Shown piece by piece: positions 17,368-27,524 of a stretch of 64,000 nucleotides of DNA (positions within the stretch are counted from its first letter, which is position 1; each line of letters begins with the position of its first letter). The notes under the pieces were generated by a model. The model did not search any database and had not been told where the DNA came from. It worked only from the letters and a program-made list of their open reading frames with translations. The stretch is from Variovorax flavidus (lineage in GTDB: Bacteria > Pseudomonadota > Gammaproteobacteria > Burkholderiales > Burkholderiaceae_C), in assembly GCF_030317145.1 (NCBI RefSeq), contig NZ_JASZYE010000005.1:248001-312000 (forward strand), written 5' to 3'. A program made the translations under genes and the position numbers.

Positions 17368-18657
17368 ATGACTACCTCTATCGACCCAAACGACATTCTT
17401 TTTGAACGCGCACGCGCTGTGATTCCCGGGGGAGTCAATTCGCCGGTTCGCGCGTTCAAGGCCGTGGGGGGGACGCCGCGCTTCGTGAAGCGGGCGCAGG
17501 GTGCCTATTTCTGGGATGCGGCGGACAAGCGATTCATCGACTACATCGGCTCGTGGGGGCCGATGATCCTGGGCCACGGGCATCCCGCCGTCGTCGAGGC
17601 GGTGCAGCGTGCGGTGACCGAGGGCTTTTCGTTCGGCGCGCCCACGGAGCGCGAGATCGAGCTTGCCGAGGCCATCCTTGCGCTGGTCCCATCGATGGAA
17701 ATGGTGCGGCTCGTGAGTTCCGGCACCGAAGCCGCCATGAGCGCGTTGCGCCTTGCGCGTGGCGCGACGGGCCGCAAGTACATCATCAAGTTCGAAGGCT
17801 GCTATCACGGCCACGCCGACGCGCTGCTGGTCAAGGCGGGCTCGGGGCTTGCGACCTTCGGCAATCCGACGTCGGCCGGCGTGCCGCCGGAAGTGGTCCA
17901 GCACACGCTGGTCCTCGAATACAACAACCTGGCACAGCTCGAGGAAGCGTTCGCGCTGCATGGGCACGAGATCGCCTGTCTGATGATCGAGGCCATCGCG
18001 GGCAACATGAACTTCGTGCGCGCGAGCGCTGCCTTCGCCAAGCGCTGCCGCGAGCTTTGCACGCAGCACGGTGCGCTGCTGGTGTTCGACGAGGTCATGA
18101 CCGGCTTCCGCGTCGGCCTGCGCGGCGCGCAGGGCGTGCTGGGCATCACGCCGGACCTCACGGTGCTCGGCAAGGTGATCGGCGGCGGCATGCCGCTTGC
18201 CGCCTTCGGCGGGCCCCGCGCGATCATGGAACAGCTTGCGCCGCAAGGGCCGGTGTACCAGGCCGGCACCCTGTCGGGCAATCCGGTGGCGACCGCCTGC
18301 GGCCTCGCGACCTTGAAGGAGATCGCCAAGCCCGGTTTCTACGAAGCGCTGTCGAAGAAGACGCGCTCCCTCGCCGATGGACTGAAGGCTGCGGCTGCTG
18401 CCGAAGGCGTCCCCTTCTGTTCCGACAGTGAAGGCGGCATGTTCGGCTTCTTCCTGCTTGACGCGCTGCCGCAGAACTACACGGCCGTGATGAAGAGCGA
18501 CGGCGCGAAGTTCAACAGCCTGTTTCATGGCCTGCTGGACCGCGGTGTCTACATCGCACCGGCGCTGTATGAAGCCGGCTTCGTGAGCGCAGCCCACACC
18601 GACGAAGACATCGCAGCCACGATCGAAGCTGCCCGCCAGATCTTCAAGACGCTCTAG
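17368..18657 (+). CDS. hemL: Glutamate-1-semialdehyde 2,1-aminomutase
   Basis: 429 residues, full length. HemL converts glutamate-1-semialdehyde to 5-aminolevulinate in the C5 pathway of haem synthesis. Family features: the VIPGGVNSPVRAF start, GTEAAMSALRLAR, and the PLP-binding lysine K269 in GKVIGGGMPLAAFGG. The ATG at 17368 was chosen because the frame, though open upstream, runs there through the thiD 3' end and the repeat. A C5-pathway enzyme is unusual for alpha- but normal for beta-proteobacteria. Confidence 0.96.
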   Translation: MTTSIDPNDILFERARAVIPGGVNSPVRAFKAVGGTPRFVKRAQGAYFWDAADKRFIDYIGSWGPMILGHGHPAVVEAVQRAVTEGFSFGAPTEREIELAEAILALVPSMEMVRLVSSGTEAAMSALRLARGATGRKYIIKFEGCYHGHADALLVKAGSGLATFGNPTSAGVPPEVVQHTLVLEYNNLAQLEEAFALHGHEIACLMIEAIAGNMNFVRASAAFAKRCRELCTQHGALLVFDEVMTGFRVGLRGAQGVLGITPDLTVLGKVIGGGMPLAAFGGPRAIMEQLAPQGPVYQAGTLSGNPVATACGLATLKEIAKPGFYEALSKKTRSLADGLKAAAAAEGVPFCSDSEGGMFGFFLLDALPQNYTAVMKSDGAKFNSLFHGLLDRGVYIAPALYEAGFVSAAHTDEDIAATIEAARQIFKTL

Positions 18658-18662
18658 CCGCC

Positions 18663-19133
18663 ATGAAGCTGCCATCGCTCCTGGCAGGCGCGAGCCTGCT
18701 CCTGCCTGCCCTGGCCTCGGCGCAGGTCGACATCAGCCAGGTCTGGATCAACCCCGGCTTCTATTCGCTGCACTTCGATCGCAACAAGGGACTGGAAGAC
18801 TTCAATCCCGGCATCGGCATCGAGTGGCCGATCGACAAGACCTTCTCGCTCACGGCCGGCGCGTTCCGCAACAGCGACCGCGACCGCTCGCACTACATCG
18901 GCCTCTACGTGATGCCCTTCGAGTTCCACGGCGTGAAGCTCGGCGCCGTGGTGGGCGGCTTCGACGGCTACCAGATGACCAACAACGGCGGCTGGTTCCC
19001 GGCCCTGATCCCGACCGCGGCCATCGAAGGCAAGAACTGGGGACTGAACATCGCGATCATCCCCAGCATCAAGAACCGCCTCTACGGCGCCATCAGCTTC
19101 CAGCTGAAGTACCGCTTTTCGGACGGCCAATAG
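18663..19133 (+). CDS. Predicted outer-membrane beta-barrel protein, unknown function
   Basis: 156 residues starting 5 nt after the hemL stop. A clear signal peptide ends near ALASAQ (about residue 21). The rest is made of alternating short hydrophobic and polar strands with many aromatic and Gly residues, and the protein ends in a strand with an aromatic residue (LKYRFSDGQ), as in small eight-stranded barrels such as PagP. No catalytic motif was recognised. Close spacing suggests it is transcribed with hemL. The function is unknown; PagP-like architecture is only an impression. Confidence 0.7.
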   Translation: MKLPSLLAGASLLLPALASAQVDISQVWINPGFYSLHFDRNKGLEDFNPGIGIEWPIDKTFSLTAGAFRNSDRDRSHYIGLYVMPFEFHGVKLGAVVGGFDGYQMTNNGGWFPALIPTAAIEGKNWGLNIAIIPSIKNRLYGAISFQLKYRFSDGQ

Positions 19134-19150
19134 CCCCTCCCCCTACGCCA

Positions 19151-19247
19151 GAAACACCGCGGAACCGGCTCAGCCGGTCCGCCGGTGTTGCCCCCGGCAG
19201 GGGGTAGGCGGCCACACGAAGTGGGCAAGCCTGGGGGCGAGCAACAA
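19151..19247 (-). repeat. 3'-end-associated GC-rich repeat, copy 3
   Basis: Read on the minus strand it starts a few bases after the purH stop: GCTCGCCCCCAGGCTTGCCC, ACTTCGTGTGGCCGCC (subtype A), CCCCCTGCCGGGGG, then an AACACC...GGTGTT stem enclosing CCGGCTGAGCCGG. One of the best-preserved copies. It lies between convergent genes. Confidence 0.9.
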
Positions 19248-20819
19248 TCAGTGCCGGAAGTGACGCACGCCTGACAGGACCATCACCACGCCGCGCTCAT
19301 CGGCGGCGTCGATCACTTCCTGGTCGCGCATCGAGCCGCCCGGCTGGATCACCGAGGTGGCGCCGGCATCGACGACCACGTCCAGCCCGTCGCGGAACGG
19401 GAAGAACGCATCGCTCGCGACTGCGGTGCCCGAGAGCGACAAGCCCGCGTGCTGCGCCTTGATGCTCGCGATGCGCGCCGAATCGAGCCGGCTCATTTGC
19501 CCGGCGCCGACACCCATCGTCATGCCGTCCGCACAGAACACGATCGCGTTGCTCTTCACGAACTTCGCGACCTTCCATGCGAACAGGAGATCCTGCAGTT
19601 GCTGCGGCGTCGGCTGCTTCTTGCTGACGATCTTGAGCTCGTCGATCGACAGCTCGCGGTTGTCCGCCGTCTGCATGAGCAGGCCCGAGCCGATGCGCTT
19701 GACGTCCACCGCATTGCGGCCGTTGTCCCAGTCGGTCTTGCCGCCGGGCGGCAGCGCGATCTGGAGGATGCGCACGTTGACCTTGCTCTTGAACACTTCG
19801 AGCGCTTCAGGCGCATAGCCGGGCGCCATCAGCACTTCGACGAACTGCTTGCTCACCGCTTCCGCCGCGGCGCGGTCCAGCGGCCGGTTGAAGGCGATGA
19901 TGCCGCCGAAGGCCGAGGTGGGGTCGGTCTTGAAAGCCTTGCTGTAGGCCTCCAGCGCGTCCTTGCCGGTCGCCACGCCGCAGGGGTTGGCATGCTTCAC
20001 GATCACGCAGGCGGCCGTGTCGAAGCTCTTCACGCACTCCCAGGCCGCGTCCGCATCGGCGATGTTGTTGTAGCTGAGTTCCTTGCCCTGCAGCTGCGTC
20101 GCCGTCACCAGCGACCCCGGCGCCGGATACAGGTCGCGATAGAACGCGGCCTGCTGGTGCGGGTTCTCGCCGTAGCGCAGGTCCTGCAGCTTGACGAAGC
20201 GGCCATTGCTCTGCGCCGGGAACAGCGCGTGCGCGCCGTCTTCCTGGATGCGGGAGAGGTAGTCGCTGATCGCGCCGTCGTACTGGCTGATGCGGTTGAA
20301 CGCGGCCACCGAGAAGGCGAACTTGGACTTGTCGCTGAGCTTGCCGTCTGCCTTCAGTTCGGCGAGCGCCTGCGGGTATTGCGCGGCATCGGTCAGCACG
20401 CCGACGTCCTTCCAGTTCTTGGCTGCGCTGCGAACCATGGCCGGGCCACCGATGTCGATGTTCTCGATGGCGTCTTCCAGCGTGCAGCCGGGCTTGGCCA
20501 CCGTGGCTTCGAACGGATAGAGGTTCACCACGAGCAGGTCGATGGTGTCGATGCCGTGCTCCTTCAGCGCGGCCATGTGGGCCGGCAGGTCACGGCGCGC
20601 CAGCAGGCCGCCGTGCACCTTGGGATGCAGCGTCTTGACGCGACCGTCGAGCATCTCGGGGAAGCCCGTGAGCTCGGCCACCTCGGTCACCGGCAGGCCG
20701 GCGTCGGCCAGCAGCTTGGCGGTGCCGCCCGTGGAGAGCAGCTTGATGCCCAGCGCATGCAGGGCCTGTGCGAATTCGAGGATGCCGGTCTTGTCGGAAA
20801 CGGAGATCAGTGCGTTCAT
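19248..20819 (-). CDS. purH: Bifunctional AICAR formyltransferase / IMP cyclohydrolase
   Basis: 523 residues, full length. PurH carries out the last two steps of purine synthesis, AICAR to FAICAR to IMP. The N-terminal cyclohydrolase (MGS-like) domain starts ALISVSDKTGILEFAQ and has a GTAKLLAD loop. The transformylase domain holds the KHANPCG motif and the C-terminal SDAFFPFRDGLD segment. It lies 6 nt after fis on the same strand, so purH is probably the third gene of a dusB-fis-purH transcript. Confidence 0.97.
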   Translation of the reverse strand: MNALISVSDKTGILEFAQALHALGIKLLSTGGTAKLLADAGLPVTEVAELTGFPEMLDGRVKTLHPKVHGGLLARRDLPAHMAALKEHGIDTIDLLVVNLYPFEATVAKPGCTLEDAIENIDIGGPAMVRSAAKNWKDVGVLTDAAQYPQALAELKADGKLSDKSKFAFSVAAFNRISQYDGAISDYLSRIQEDGAHALFPAQSNGRFVKLQDLRYGENPHQQAAFYRDLYPAPGSLVTATQLQGKELSYNNIADADAAWECVKSFDTAACVIVKHANPCGVATGKDALEAYSKAFKTDPTSAFGGIIAFNRPLDRAAAEAVSKQFVEVLMAPGYAPEALEVFKSKVNVRILQIALPPGGKTDWDNGRNAVDVKRIGSGLLMQTADNRELSIDELKIVSKKQPTPQQLQDLLFAWKVAKFVKSNAIVFCADGMTMGVGAGQMSRLDSARIASIKAQHAGLSLSGTAVASDAFFPFRDGLDVVVDAGATSVIQPGGSMRDQEVIDAADERGVVMVLSGVRHFRH

Positions 20820-20825
20820 CAGGAG

Positions 20826-21062
20826 TTACTTCAGCAGTTTGTGTTCGACCAGCTTCTTGCGCAGCGTGTTGCGGTTCAGGCCGAGCCATTGCGCGGCCTT
20901 GGATTGATTGCCCTCGGCGCGCGTCATCACGACGTCGAGCAGCGGTTTCTCGACGACGCGCACGAGCATCTCGTACATGCCGTCGGGTTCGGTTCCGCGG
21001 AGGTCGCGGAAATAACTGTCCAGACTGCTGCGCACGCAGTCCTCTATGTGTTTCTTGCTCAT
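20826..21062 (-). CDS. fis: Nucleoid-associated DNA-binding protein Fis
   Basis: 78 residues, the compact beta-proteobacterial Fis. The C-terminal helix-turn-helix reads NQSKAAQWLGLNRNTLRKKL at 52-71, and the N-terminal half is the dimerisation helix. Start ATG at 21062, preceded by an AGAGGAG-like ribosome-binding site, 31 nt after the dusB stop. The dusB-fis pairing is the same as in E. coli and supports both calls. Fis bends DNA and tunes rRNA and tRNA promoters with growth rate. Confidence 0.94.
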   Translation of the reverse strand: MSKKHIEDCVRSSLDSYFRDLRGTEPDGMYEMLVRVVEKPLLDVVMTRAEGNQSKAAQWLGLNRNTLRKKLVEHKLLK

Positions 21063-21093
21063 GGCTTTCTCTTCTTCTCCTCTTGTTCTGCTC

Positions 21094-22152
21094 TCATGCC
21101 AGCGCGTCGGCGGCCTGCTCGTCCGTTGGCTCGACCGCATCGTCCGATGCGTGCGGAATGCGGTCCATCCGCGTCGCCAGCGTGTCGAAGAACCCGGCCA
21201 CTGCGCGCAGCTGCTTGTCGCAGTCTTCGATGGCGTTCATGGCGCCACGAAACGCCTCGCCGCCTGGCAGTGCGCGCACGTACCAGCCGATGTGCTTGCG
21301 CGCCGTGCGGACGCCGCTGTAGTCGCCATAAAGGGCGTAGTGCTCTTGCAGATGGTCGAGCATCAGGCGCCGCACCTCGACCACCAGCGGCGGGGCCAGG
21401 TGCGTGCCTGTGGCGAGGAAGTGCGCGATCTCCCGAAAGATCCATGGCCTTCCCTGGGCGGCGCGGCCCACCATGACCGCGTCGGCGCCAGTGAGTGCCA
21501 ACACATCGCGTGCTTTCTCGGGTGAGGTGATGTCGCCGTTGGCGACCACCGGGATTCGCACCGCGGCCTTCACGGCGGCGATGGTGTCGTATTCGGCAAA
21601 GCCCTTGTAGCCCTGCTCGCGCGTACGGCCGTGGACCGTGAGCATCTGCACGCCGGCCTGCTCGAAGCGCCGTGCCAGCGTGACGGCGTTGCGCTGGTCC
21701 TCGCTCCAGCCGGTGCGCATCTTGAGCGTCACCGGCACATCGTGCGGCGCCGCCGCCTTCACCACGGCCTCGACGATCTCGAGCGCCAGCGGCTCGTCGC
21801 GCATCAACGCCGATCCGGCCCACTTGTTGCAGACCTTCTTGGCTGGGCAGCCCATGTTGATGTCGATGATCTGCGCGCCGCGCTCGATGTTGTACTGCGC
21901 GGCCTCGGACATCATGTCCGCGTCGGTGCCGGCGATCTGCACCGAAATGGGGCCGGGCTCGCCATCGTGATTGGCGCGGCGCGACGTCTTGAGCGTGCCC
22001 CACAACTCCTTGCGCGAGGTGACCATCTCGCTGACCGCGTAGCCCGCGCCGAGCTCACGACAGAGCATGCGAAAAGGCCGGTCCGTGACGCCAGCCATGG
22101 GCGCGACGAACAGGCGGTTTTCCAGCGCTATGTTGCCGATTTGCAGGGTCAT
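21094..22152 (-). CDS. dusB: tRNA-dihydrouridine synthase B
   Basis: 352 residues, FMN-dependent TIM barrel. DusB reduces uridine to dihydrouridine in the tRNA D-loop. The start LENRLFVAPMAGVTDRPFR and the catalytic-cysteine motif NMGCPAKKV (C102) are diagnostic. The C-terminal helical tRNA-binding domain follows. The ATG at 22152 gives the standard N-terminus, although the frame is open for a further 32 codons. First gene of dusB-fis-purH. Confidence 0.94.
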   Translation of the reverse strand: MTLQIGNIALENRLFVAPMAGVTDRPFRMLCRELGAGYAVSEMVTSRKELWGTLKTSRRANHDGEPGPISVQIAGTDADMMSEAAQYNIERGAQIIDINMGCPAKKVCNKWAGSALMRDEPLALEIVEAVVKAAAPHDVPVTLKMRTGWSEDQRNAVTLARRFEQAGVQMLTVHGRTREQGYKGFAEYDTIAAVKAAVRIPVVANGDITSPEKARDVLALTGADAVMVGRAAQGRPWIFREIAHFLATGTHLAPPLVVEVRRLMLDHLQEHYALYGDYSGVRTARKHIGWYVRALPGGEAFRGAMNAIEDCDKQLRAVAGFFDTLATRMDRIPHASDDAVEPTDEQAADALA

Positions 22153-22333
22153 GGAGAGAAAGGTGGCGAGCGCTGGGCTGCTGAAAAATGAGGCACGATT
22201 GTACCGGCGCCGCGAAGTGCCGGCTGCAACGATTTGCACCGGGACCACACACGATAGGCAGGTTCGAGATACCTGGAGCCGGTACTTGCACCTACACGCC
22301 AGTGGGCACGTGCCTTCCTATACTCCAGCGCAC

Positions 22334-22807
22334 ATGCAAGCTTGGCTCGACTCACTTCTCGCGCTCCTGGCGCTGCCGCAATACGGGCTGAGCACGGTGT
22401 TCATCGCCGCCTTCGTGTCCGCGACCTTGCTGCCGGTCGGGTCCGAACCGGTGCTGTTCGGGCTGCTCAAGCTCAACCCCGAAATGTTCTGGCCCGCGAT
22501 CCTCGTCGCCACAATCGGCAACACCTTGGGCGGCGCGGTCGACTGGTGGATGGGCTATGGCGCGCACAAGGTGGCCGACAAGTATTCGCACTCCAAGCAC
22601 CATCTGCGCGTGCTGACCTGGCTCGAGAGGCTCGGGCCCAAGGCCTGCCTGCTGGCCTGGCTGCCCATCGTCGGCGATCCGCTCTGCGCAGTCGCCGGCT
22701 GGCTTCAACTGCCGTTCTGGCGCTGCCTGTTCTACATGTCGATCGGGAAGTTCGCGCGCTACGTGACGATGACGGTCGCGCTCTTATATATATGGCCTAA
22801 CAACTAG
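22334..22807 (+). CDS. YqaA-family small membrane protein (VTT/DedA-like)
   Basis: 157 residues. Several hydrophobic segments alternate with short loops, and the motif GNTLGGAVDWWMGYGA matches the YqaA/DedA (VTT) superfamily, where a related loop carries charged transport residues. DedA relatives are thought to move lipids (undecaprenyl phosphate or phospholipids). For YqaA the substrate is unknown. The ATG at 22334 gives an N-terminus typical of the family. It is a single gene, divergent from dusB and convergent with the GST. Confidence 0.85.
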   Translation: MQAWLDSLLALLALPQYGLSTVFIAAFVSATLLPVGSEPVLFGLLKLNPEMFWPAILVATIGNTLGGAVDWWMGYGAHKVADKYSHSKHHLRVLTWLERLGPKACLLAWLPIVGDPLCAVAGWLQLPFWRCLFYMSIGKFARYVTMTVALLYIWPNN

Positions 22808-22813
22808 GCCGGA

Positions 22814-23488
22814 TCACTTCAGCAGGCCGTAGGGGCCACCGCGCTCCAGCGCACGCCGGTACGCCGGCCTGGCGTGGATGCGCTCCAGATAAGCCATCAA
22901 CCTGGGCCGCGAAGCGTCGAGCCCTCCGCGCACTGCCGCAGCCTCGACGGGAAAGCTCATCTGGATGTCGGCGCCGGTGAACGCGTCGCCTGCAAACCAT
23001 TCGCTCTTGCCGAGTTCGCCTTCCATGAAGTCGAGGTGGCTCGTGATGTTCGGCGTGACAAAGCCGGCCTTGGCCTTCGCCGCGATCGACCGGGCGATCG
23101 GCTTGGCGAAGAAAGGCATCTTCGATTTCTCGATCCGGTCGAACACCAGCTTCATCAGCAGCGGCGGCATCGCCGAGCCTTCTGCATAGTGAAGCCAGTA
23201 GCGATAGCGCAAGGACTCGGGCGATCCGGCTGCGGGTGCAAGGCGGCCGTTGCCAAAGCGCTCGATCACCGTCTCCACGATTGCGCCCGATTCCGCGAGC
23301 GTGAGCCCGTCGTCGGTCGTCACCACCGGCGACTTGCCCAACGGATGCACTGCGCGCAACGAAGGCGGCGCCAGCATCGTCTTCGGATCGCGCTGGTAAT
23401 GCACGATCTCGTAAGGTATGTCGAGTTCTTCGAGGAGCCAGAGCACGCGTTGCGAGCGCGAGTTGTTCAGGTGGTGGACGGTGATCAT
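22814..23488 (-). CDS. Glutathione S-transferase family protein
   Basis: 224 residues with an N-terminal thioredoxin-like domain (MITVHHLNNSRSQRVLWLLEELD, given here in part; HHLNNSRSQR holds the likely catalytic Ser) and a helical C-terminal domain. The glutathione gamma-Glu contact motif appears as LAESGAIVE near residue 65. The stop sits 6 nt from the convergent yqaA stop. It follows ychF on the same strand after 22 nt. The substrate cannot be predicted. Confidence 0.88.
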   Translation of the reverse strand: MITVHHLNNSRSQRVLWLLEELDIPYEIVHYQRDPKTMLAPPSLRAVHPLGKSPVVTTDDGLTLAESGAIVETVIERFGNGRLAPAAGSPESLRYRYWLHYAEGSAMPPLLMKLVFDRIEKSKMPFFAKPIARSIAAKAKAGFVTPNITSHLDFMEGELGKSEWFAGDAFTGADIQMSFPVEAAAVRGGLDASRPRLMAYLERIHARPAYRRALERGGPYGLLK

Positions 23489-23510
23489 GAAGGCCTGTGC
23501 GTTCCGCGGT

Positions 23511-24602
<1,092 letters not shown>

Positions 24603-24683
24603 GGCGGGTGCTTTCAGAAATCTTGGGGGAACCGGTCATTTTAGGCGCCCGGCCTTTCGCGCCCTGGTTGCGAGGCTACTGCC

Positions 24684-25565
24684 TCATTCGAAGCGCAGGT
24701 TGGCGCCCACCGGCTGCCCCACCCTGAGCGCATGCTCGACGCCCTGCAGCACGATCGCGTTCATGCCGAAGGTGATGGCGCCATCGACGCGCGGATCGGA
24801 CCGATAGGTCCGCAGCATGTCGCCGACCTCCGGGCTGCTCGTGCCGGTCGCCGGGTCGATGTCGGGGATCGGACAGCGCGCGCAGGGCTTGACCGGCCGC
24901 AGGCTGACCTCGCCCTCGGCGGTCGTGATGTGCAGCGTGTCGACGCGATCCTCGTCGTGCGCCTCGATGCCGGCGAGCACGACGTTGGGCCTGAAACGCT
25001 CGATGCCGACGGGCTCATGGCCGGCCGCCGCCAGCCGGGCGTTGAGTTCCTCCAGCGAGCCCTCGCTGGCCACCAGCAACGGGAATCCGTCGGCGAACTG
25101 GTTGGGTGCCTCGACGCCGTCGGTCCACTTCAGGCTCGACAGGCGCTGCTGTTCGGGGTCGAAGCGCACCAGCCGGAGCTGGCGCGGCTTCCCGGGCTCC
25201 GAGAGGAAGTCGCTGAACCACTGCGCCGCGATGTCGCCCATGTCGTAGGCGGCGACCTCGTCCTTCCAGACGCGCGCGCGCACCGGCTCCTCGACGCGAT
25301 CGAAGGCGATGTGCAGCGCCAGCATGCCCGGCGCGCGAAGAATCATCTCGGAATGCTTGAGCTGCGGCCGGATCAGCGCCATGCGGGGCAGTTCGCGCTG
25401 GGTGACGAATTCGCCCGCGCTGTCGACCACCATCCAGGCGCGGTCGAATTCCAGGCCGGTTTCGATCAGGAGCGTCTCTTTCACCTCGACACCAGCGCAT
25501 GATTTGATCGGGTAGACGAACAGGCGCGCGATCGTGGCCTGGAGGTCGAAATCGGGAGCATTCAC
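24684..25565 (-). CDS. MOSC domain protein with MOSC_N beta-barrel domain (YcbX-like)
   Basis: 293 residues from a GTG at 25565 that has an AAGGAA ribosome-binding site 8 nt upstream. The N-terminal MOSC_N barrel starts ATIARLFVYPIKSCAGVEV. The C-terminal MOSC domain contains the likely molybdenum-cofactor cysteine in KPCARCPIPDIDP. Relatives such as YcbX and mARC reduce N-hydroxylated bases using Moco with an electron-transfer partner; a fused ferredoxin domain is absent here. Divergent from the UbiH-like gene. Confidence 0.88.
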   Translation of the reverse strand: MNAPDFDLQATIARLFVYPIKSCAGVEVKETLLIETGLEFDRAWMVVDSAGEFVTQRELPRMALIRPQLKHSEMILRAPGMLALHIAFDRVEEPVRARVWKDEVAAYDMGDIAAQWFSDFLSEPGKPRQLRLVRFDPEQQRLSSLKWTDGVEAPNQFADGFPLLVASEGSLEELNARLAAAGHEPVGIERFRPNVVLAGIEAHDEDRVDTLHITTAEGEVSLRPVKPCARCPIPDIDPATGTSSPEVGDMLRTYRSDPRVDGAITFGMNAIVLQGVEHALRVGQPVGANLRFE

Positions 25566-25638
25566 GGATCGGTTCCTTTTCAAGAACCGCGATTGTCCAG
25601 CACGCCGCCGGGGCAAAGGCTCCTCCTACAATGCCGCG

Positions 25639-26784
25639 ATGGCTCTTCCCCCCGAGGTTTGCATTCGCGGCGCCGGCATCGTCGGACGCACGCTGGCGCT
25701 GCTGCTGGCGCGCGAGCGCGTGCGCGTGGCGCTGGTGGCGCCCGCCAGCACGCCAAACGGACAGGACGTCCGCGCCTACGCGCTCAATGCCGCCTCGAAG
25801 ACGCTGCTCGAATCCCTGCGCGCCTGGCCCGACGCCGCGCACGCCACGCCGGTGCGCGAGATGCTGGTGCATGGCGACGAAGGCGGGCGGGTGCAATTCA
25901 ACGCCGCGCGGCAGAAGGTCGACGCACTGGCCTGGATCGTCGACGTCCCGGCGCTCGAACAGCAATTGAGCGACGCCGTGCGCTTCCAGCCCCGCATCGA
26001 AGTCGTGACCGCCCCGGTTCCGGCTCCGCTCACCGTGGTCTGCGAAGGCCGCATGAGCGCCACCCGCGAAGCGCTGGGCGTGAGCTACGAGGTCACGCGT
26101 TACCCGCAGCATGCGATCGCCGCGCGCGTCGACGCCGAAACGCCGCACGACGGCACGGCCCGGCAGTGGTTCAACGACAGAGGCGAGGTGCTGGCGCTGT
26201 TGCCGCTCGGCGATGCGAATCGTCCTGCAGATGCACCTGCCGGGCTCGACCGCGCGCTGGCGCTCGTGTGGTCGGTCGACCAGCTGCGTGCACCCGCGCT
26301 CCTCGCACAAGGCGCGGCCGACTTCAACATCGCCCTGAACGAGGCGACCCACCATGCGCTCGGCACCCTCAGGCTGACCAGCGAACGCGCCGCCTGGCCC
26401 CTGCAGCGCGCCATCGCCAACCGCTGGACCGGCCAGTTCGCGGACGGCTCCGCCTGGGCCCTCGCCGGGGACGCGGCGCACACGGTGCATCCGCTCGCGG
26501 GGCAGGGCCTGAACCTGGGCCTGGCCGACGCGGCAGTCCTGGCCGATGTCATCAAGTCGCGCGACTACTGGCGCAGCGTCGGCGATGCACGGCTGCTGCG
26601 CCGCTACGAACGGGCGCGCCGCACCGACGTGCTGTCGATGAGCCTCGCCACCGACGGCCTGCAGCAACTCTTCGCACACAGCGCCGACCCCCTGCCGGCG
26701 CTGCGCAACTGGGGCATGCGCGGATTCGACCGCACACGGCTCGTCAAGAACTGGATCGCGCGGCAGGCGATGGGCCTGCAATGA
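25639..26784 (+). CDS. UbiH/UbiF-family FAD-dependent monooxygenase
   Basis: 381 residues. The N-terminal FAD fold reads CIRGAGIVGRTLALLLARE, and the second FAD motif GDAAHTVHPLAGQGLNLGLADA (listed as GDAAHTVHPLAGQG plus LNLG) is characteristic of the ubiquinone hydroxylases. It probably hydroxylates the ubiquinone ring, but which carbon cannot be told from one family member. The ATG at 25639 follows a TCCTAC leader and excludes a frame extension that would overlap the divergent MOSC gene. The gene is followed immediately by dsbC. Confidence 0.85.
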   Translation: MALPPEVCIRGAGIVGRTLALLLARERVRVALVAPASTPNGQDVRAYALNAASKTLLESLRAWPDAAHATPVREMLVHGDEGGRVQFNAARQKVDALAWIVDVPALEQQLSDAVRFQPRIEVVTAPVPAPLTVVCEGRMSATREALGVSYEVTRYPQHAIAARVDAETPHDGTARQWFNDRGEVLALLPLGDANRPADAPAGLDRALALVWSVDQLRAPALLAQGAADFNIALNEATHHALGTLRLTSERAAWPLQRAIANRWTGQFADGSAWALAGDAAHTVHPLAGQGLNLGLADAAVLADVIKSRDYWRSVGDARLLRRYERARRTDVLSMSLATDGLQQLFAHSADPLPALRNWGMRGFDRTRLVKNWIARQAMGLQ

Positions 26785-26801
26785 ATCCCGGGAACACCAC
26801 C

Positions 26802-27524
26802 ATGAAGAAACTCACCCGCCCCCTCCTTGCGGCGATGGCCGCGCTGACACTGGGCTACGCCCTGAACGCGAGCGCCGGCGAAGCGGAGATCCGCAAGAAC
26901 CTGGCTGCGCGCATCCCGCAGTTCGCGAAGATCGACGAAATCACCAAGTCGCCGATGCCGGGCATCTACGAAGTGCGCATCAACGGCTTCGAGATCTTCT
27001 ATACCGACGAACAGGGCAACTACCTGCTGCAAGGCAACCTGATCGACGTGAAGGAGCGCAAGAACCTCACCGAGGAACGGGTCGAGAAGCTCAGCGAGGT
27101 CGCCTTCAACAAGCTACCCGTCAAGGACGCCTTCAAGATCGTGCGCGGCAACGGCAAGCGCCAGCTGGCCGTGTTCGCCGATCCGAACTGCGGCTACTGC
27201 AAGCAGTTCGAGCGCGACATGACGAAGGTCGACAACGTCACCATCCATCTCTTCCTGTACCCGGTGCTGGGCCCCGACTCGGTCCTCAAGGCGCGCAACA
27301 TCTGGTGCGCCAAGGACAAGGCCAAGGCCTGGAATGACTGGATGCAGCGCGGCGTCACGCCCGACGCCGGCGAGTGCGACACCACCGCGCTCACCCGCAA
27401 TCGTGAATTCGGCCAGAAGTACAACATCACCGGCACGCCCACGCTGATCTTCAGCGACGGCTCGCGCGCACCGGGAGCGCTGCCGGCAGCGCAGGTCGAA
27501 AAACAACTCGCCGCTCGCAGTTGA
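26802..27524 (+). CDS. dsbC: Thiol:disulfide interchange protein DsbC
   Basis: 240 residues. Signal peptide (MKKLTRPLLAAMAALTLG then ASAG), an N-terminal dimerisation domain, and a thioredoxin fold with the active site C130-G-Y-C133 and cis-proline loop TGTPTLIF. DsbC is the periplasmic isomerase that repairs wrong disulfides, kept reduced by DsbD. A second ATG at 26781 overlaps the ubiH-like stop, but 26802 gives a proper signal peptide. The stop overlaps the start of the M61 peptidase (TGATG). Confidence 0.95.
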   Translation: MKKLTRPLLAAMAALTLGYALNASAGEAEIRKNLAARIPQFAKIDEITKSPMPGIYEVRINGFEIFYTDEQGNYLLQGNLIDVKERKNLTEERVEKLSEVAFNKLPVKDAFKIVRGNGKRQLAVFADPNCGYCKQFERDMTKVDNVTIHLFLYPVLGPDSVLKARNIWCAKDKAKAWNDWMQRGVTPDAGECDTTALTRNREFGQKYNITGTPTLIFSDGSRAPGALPAAQVEKQLAARS

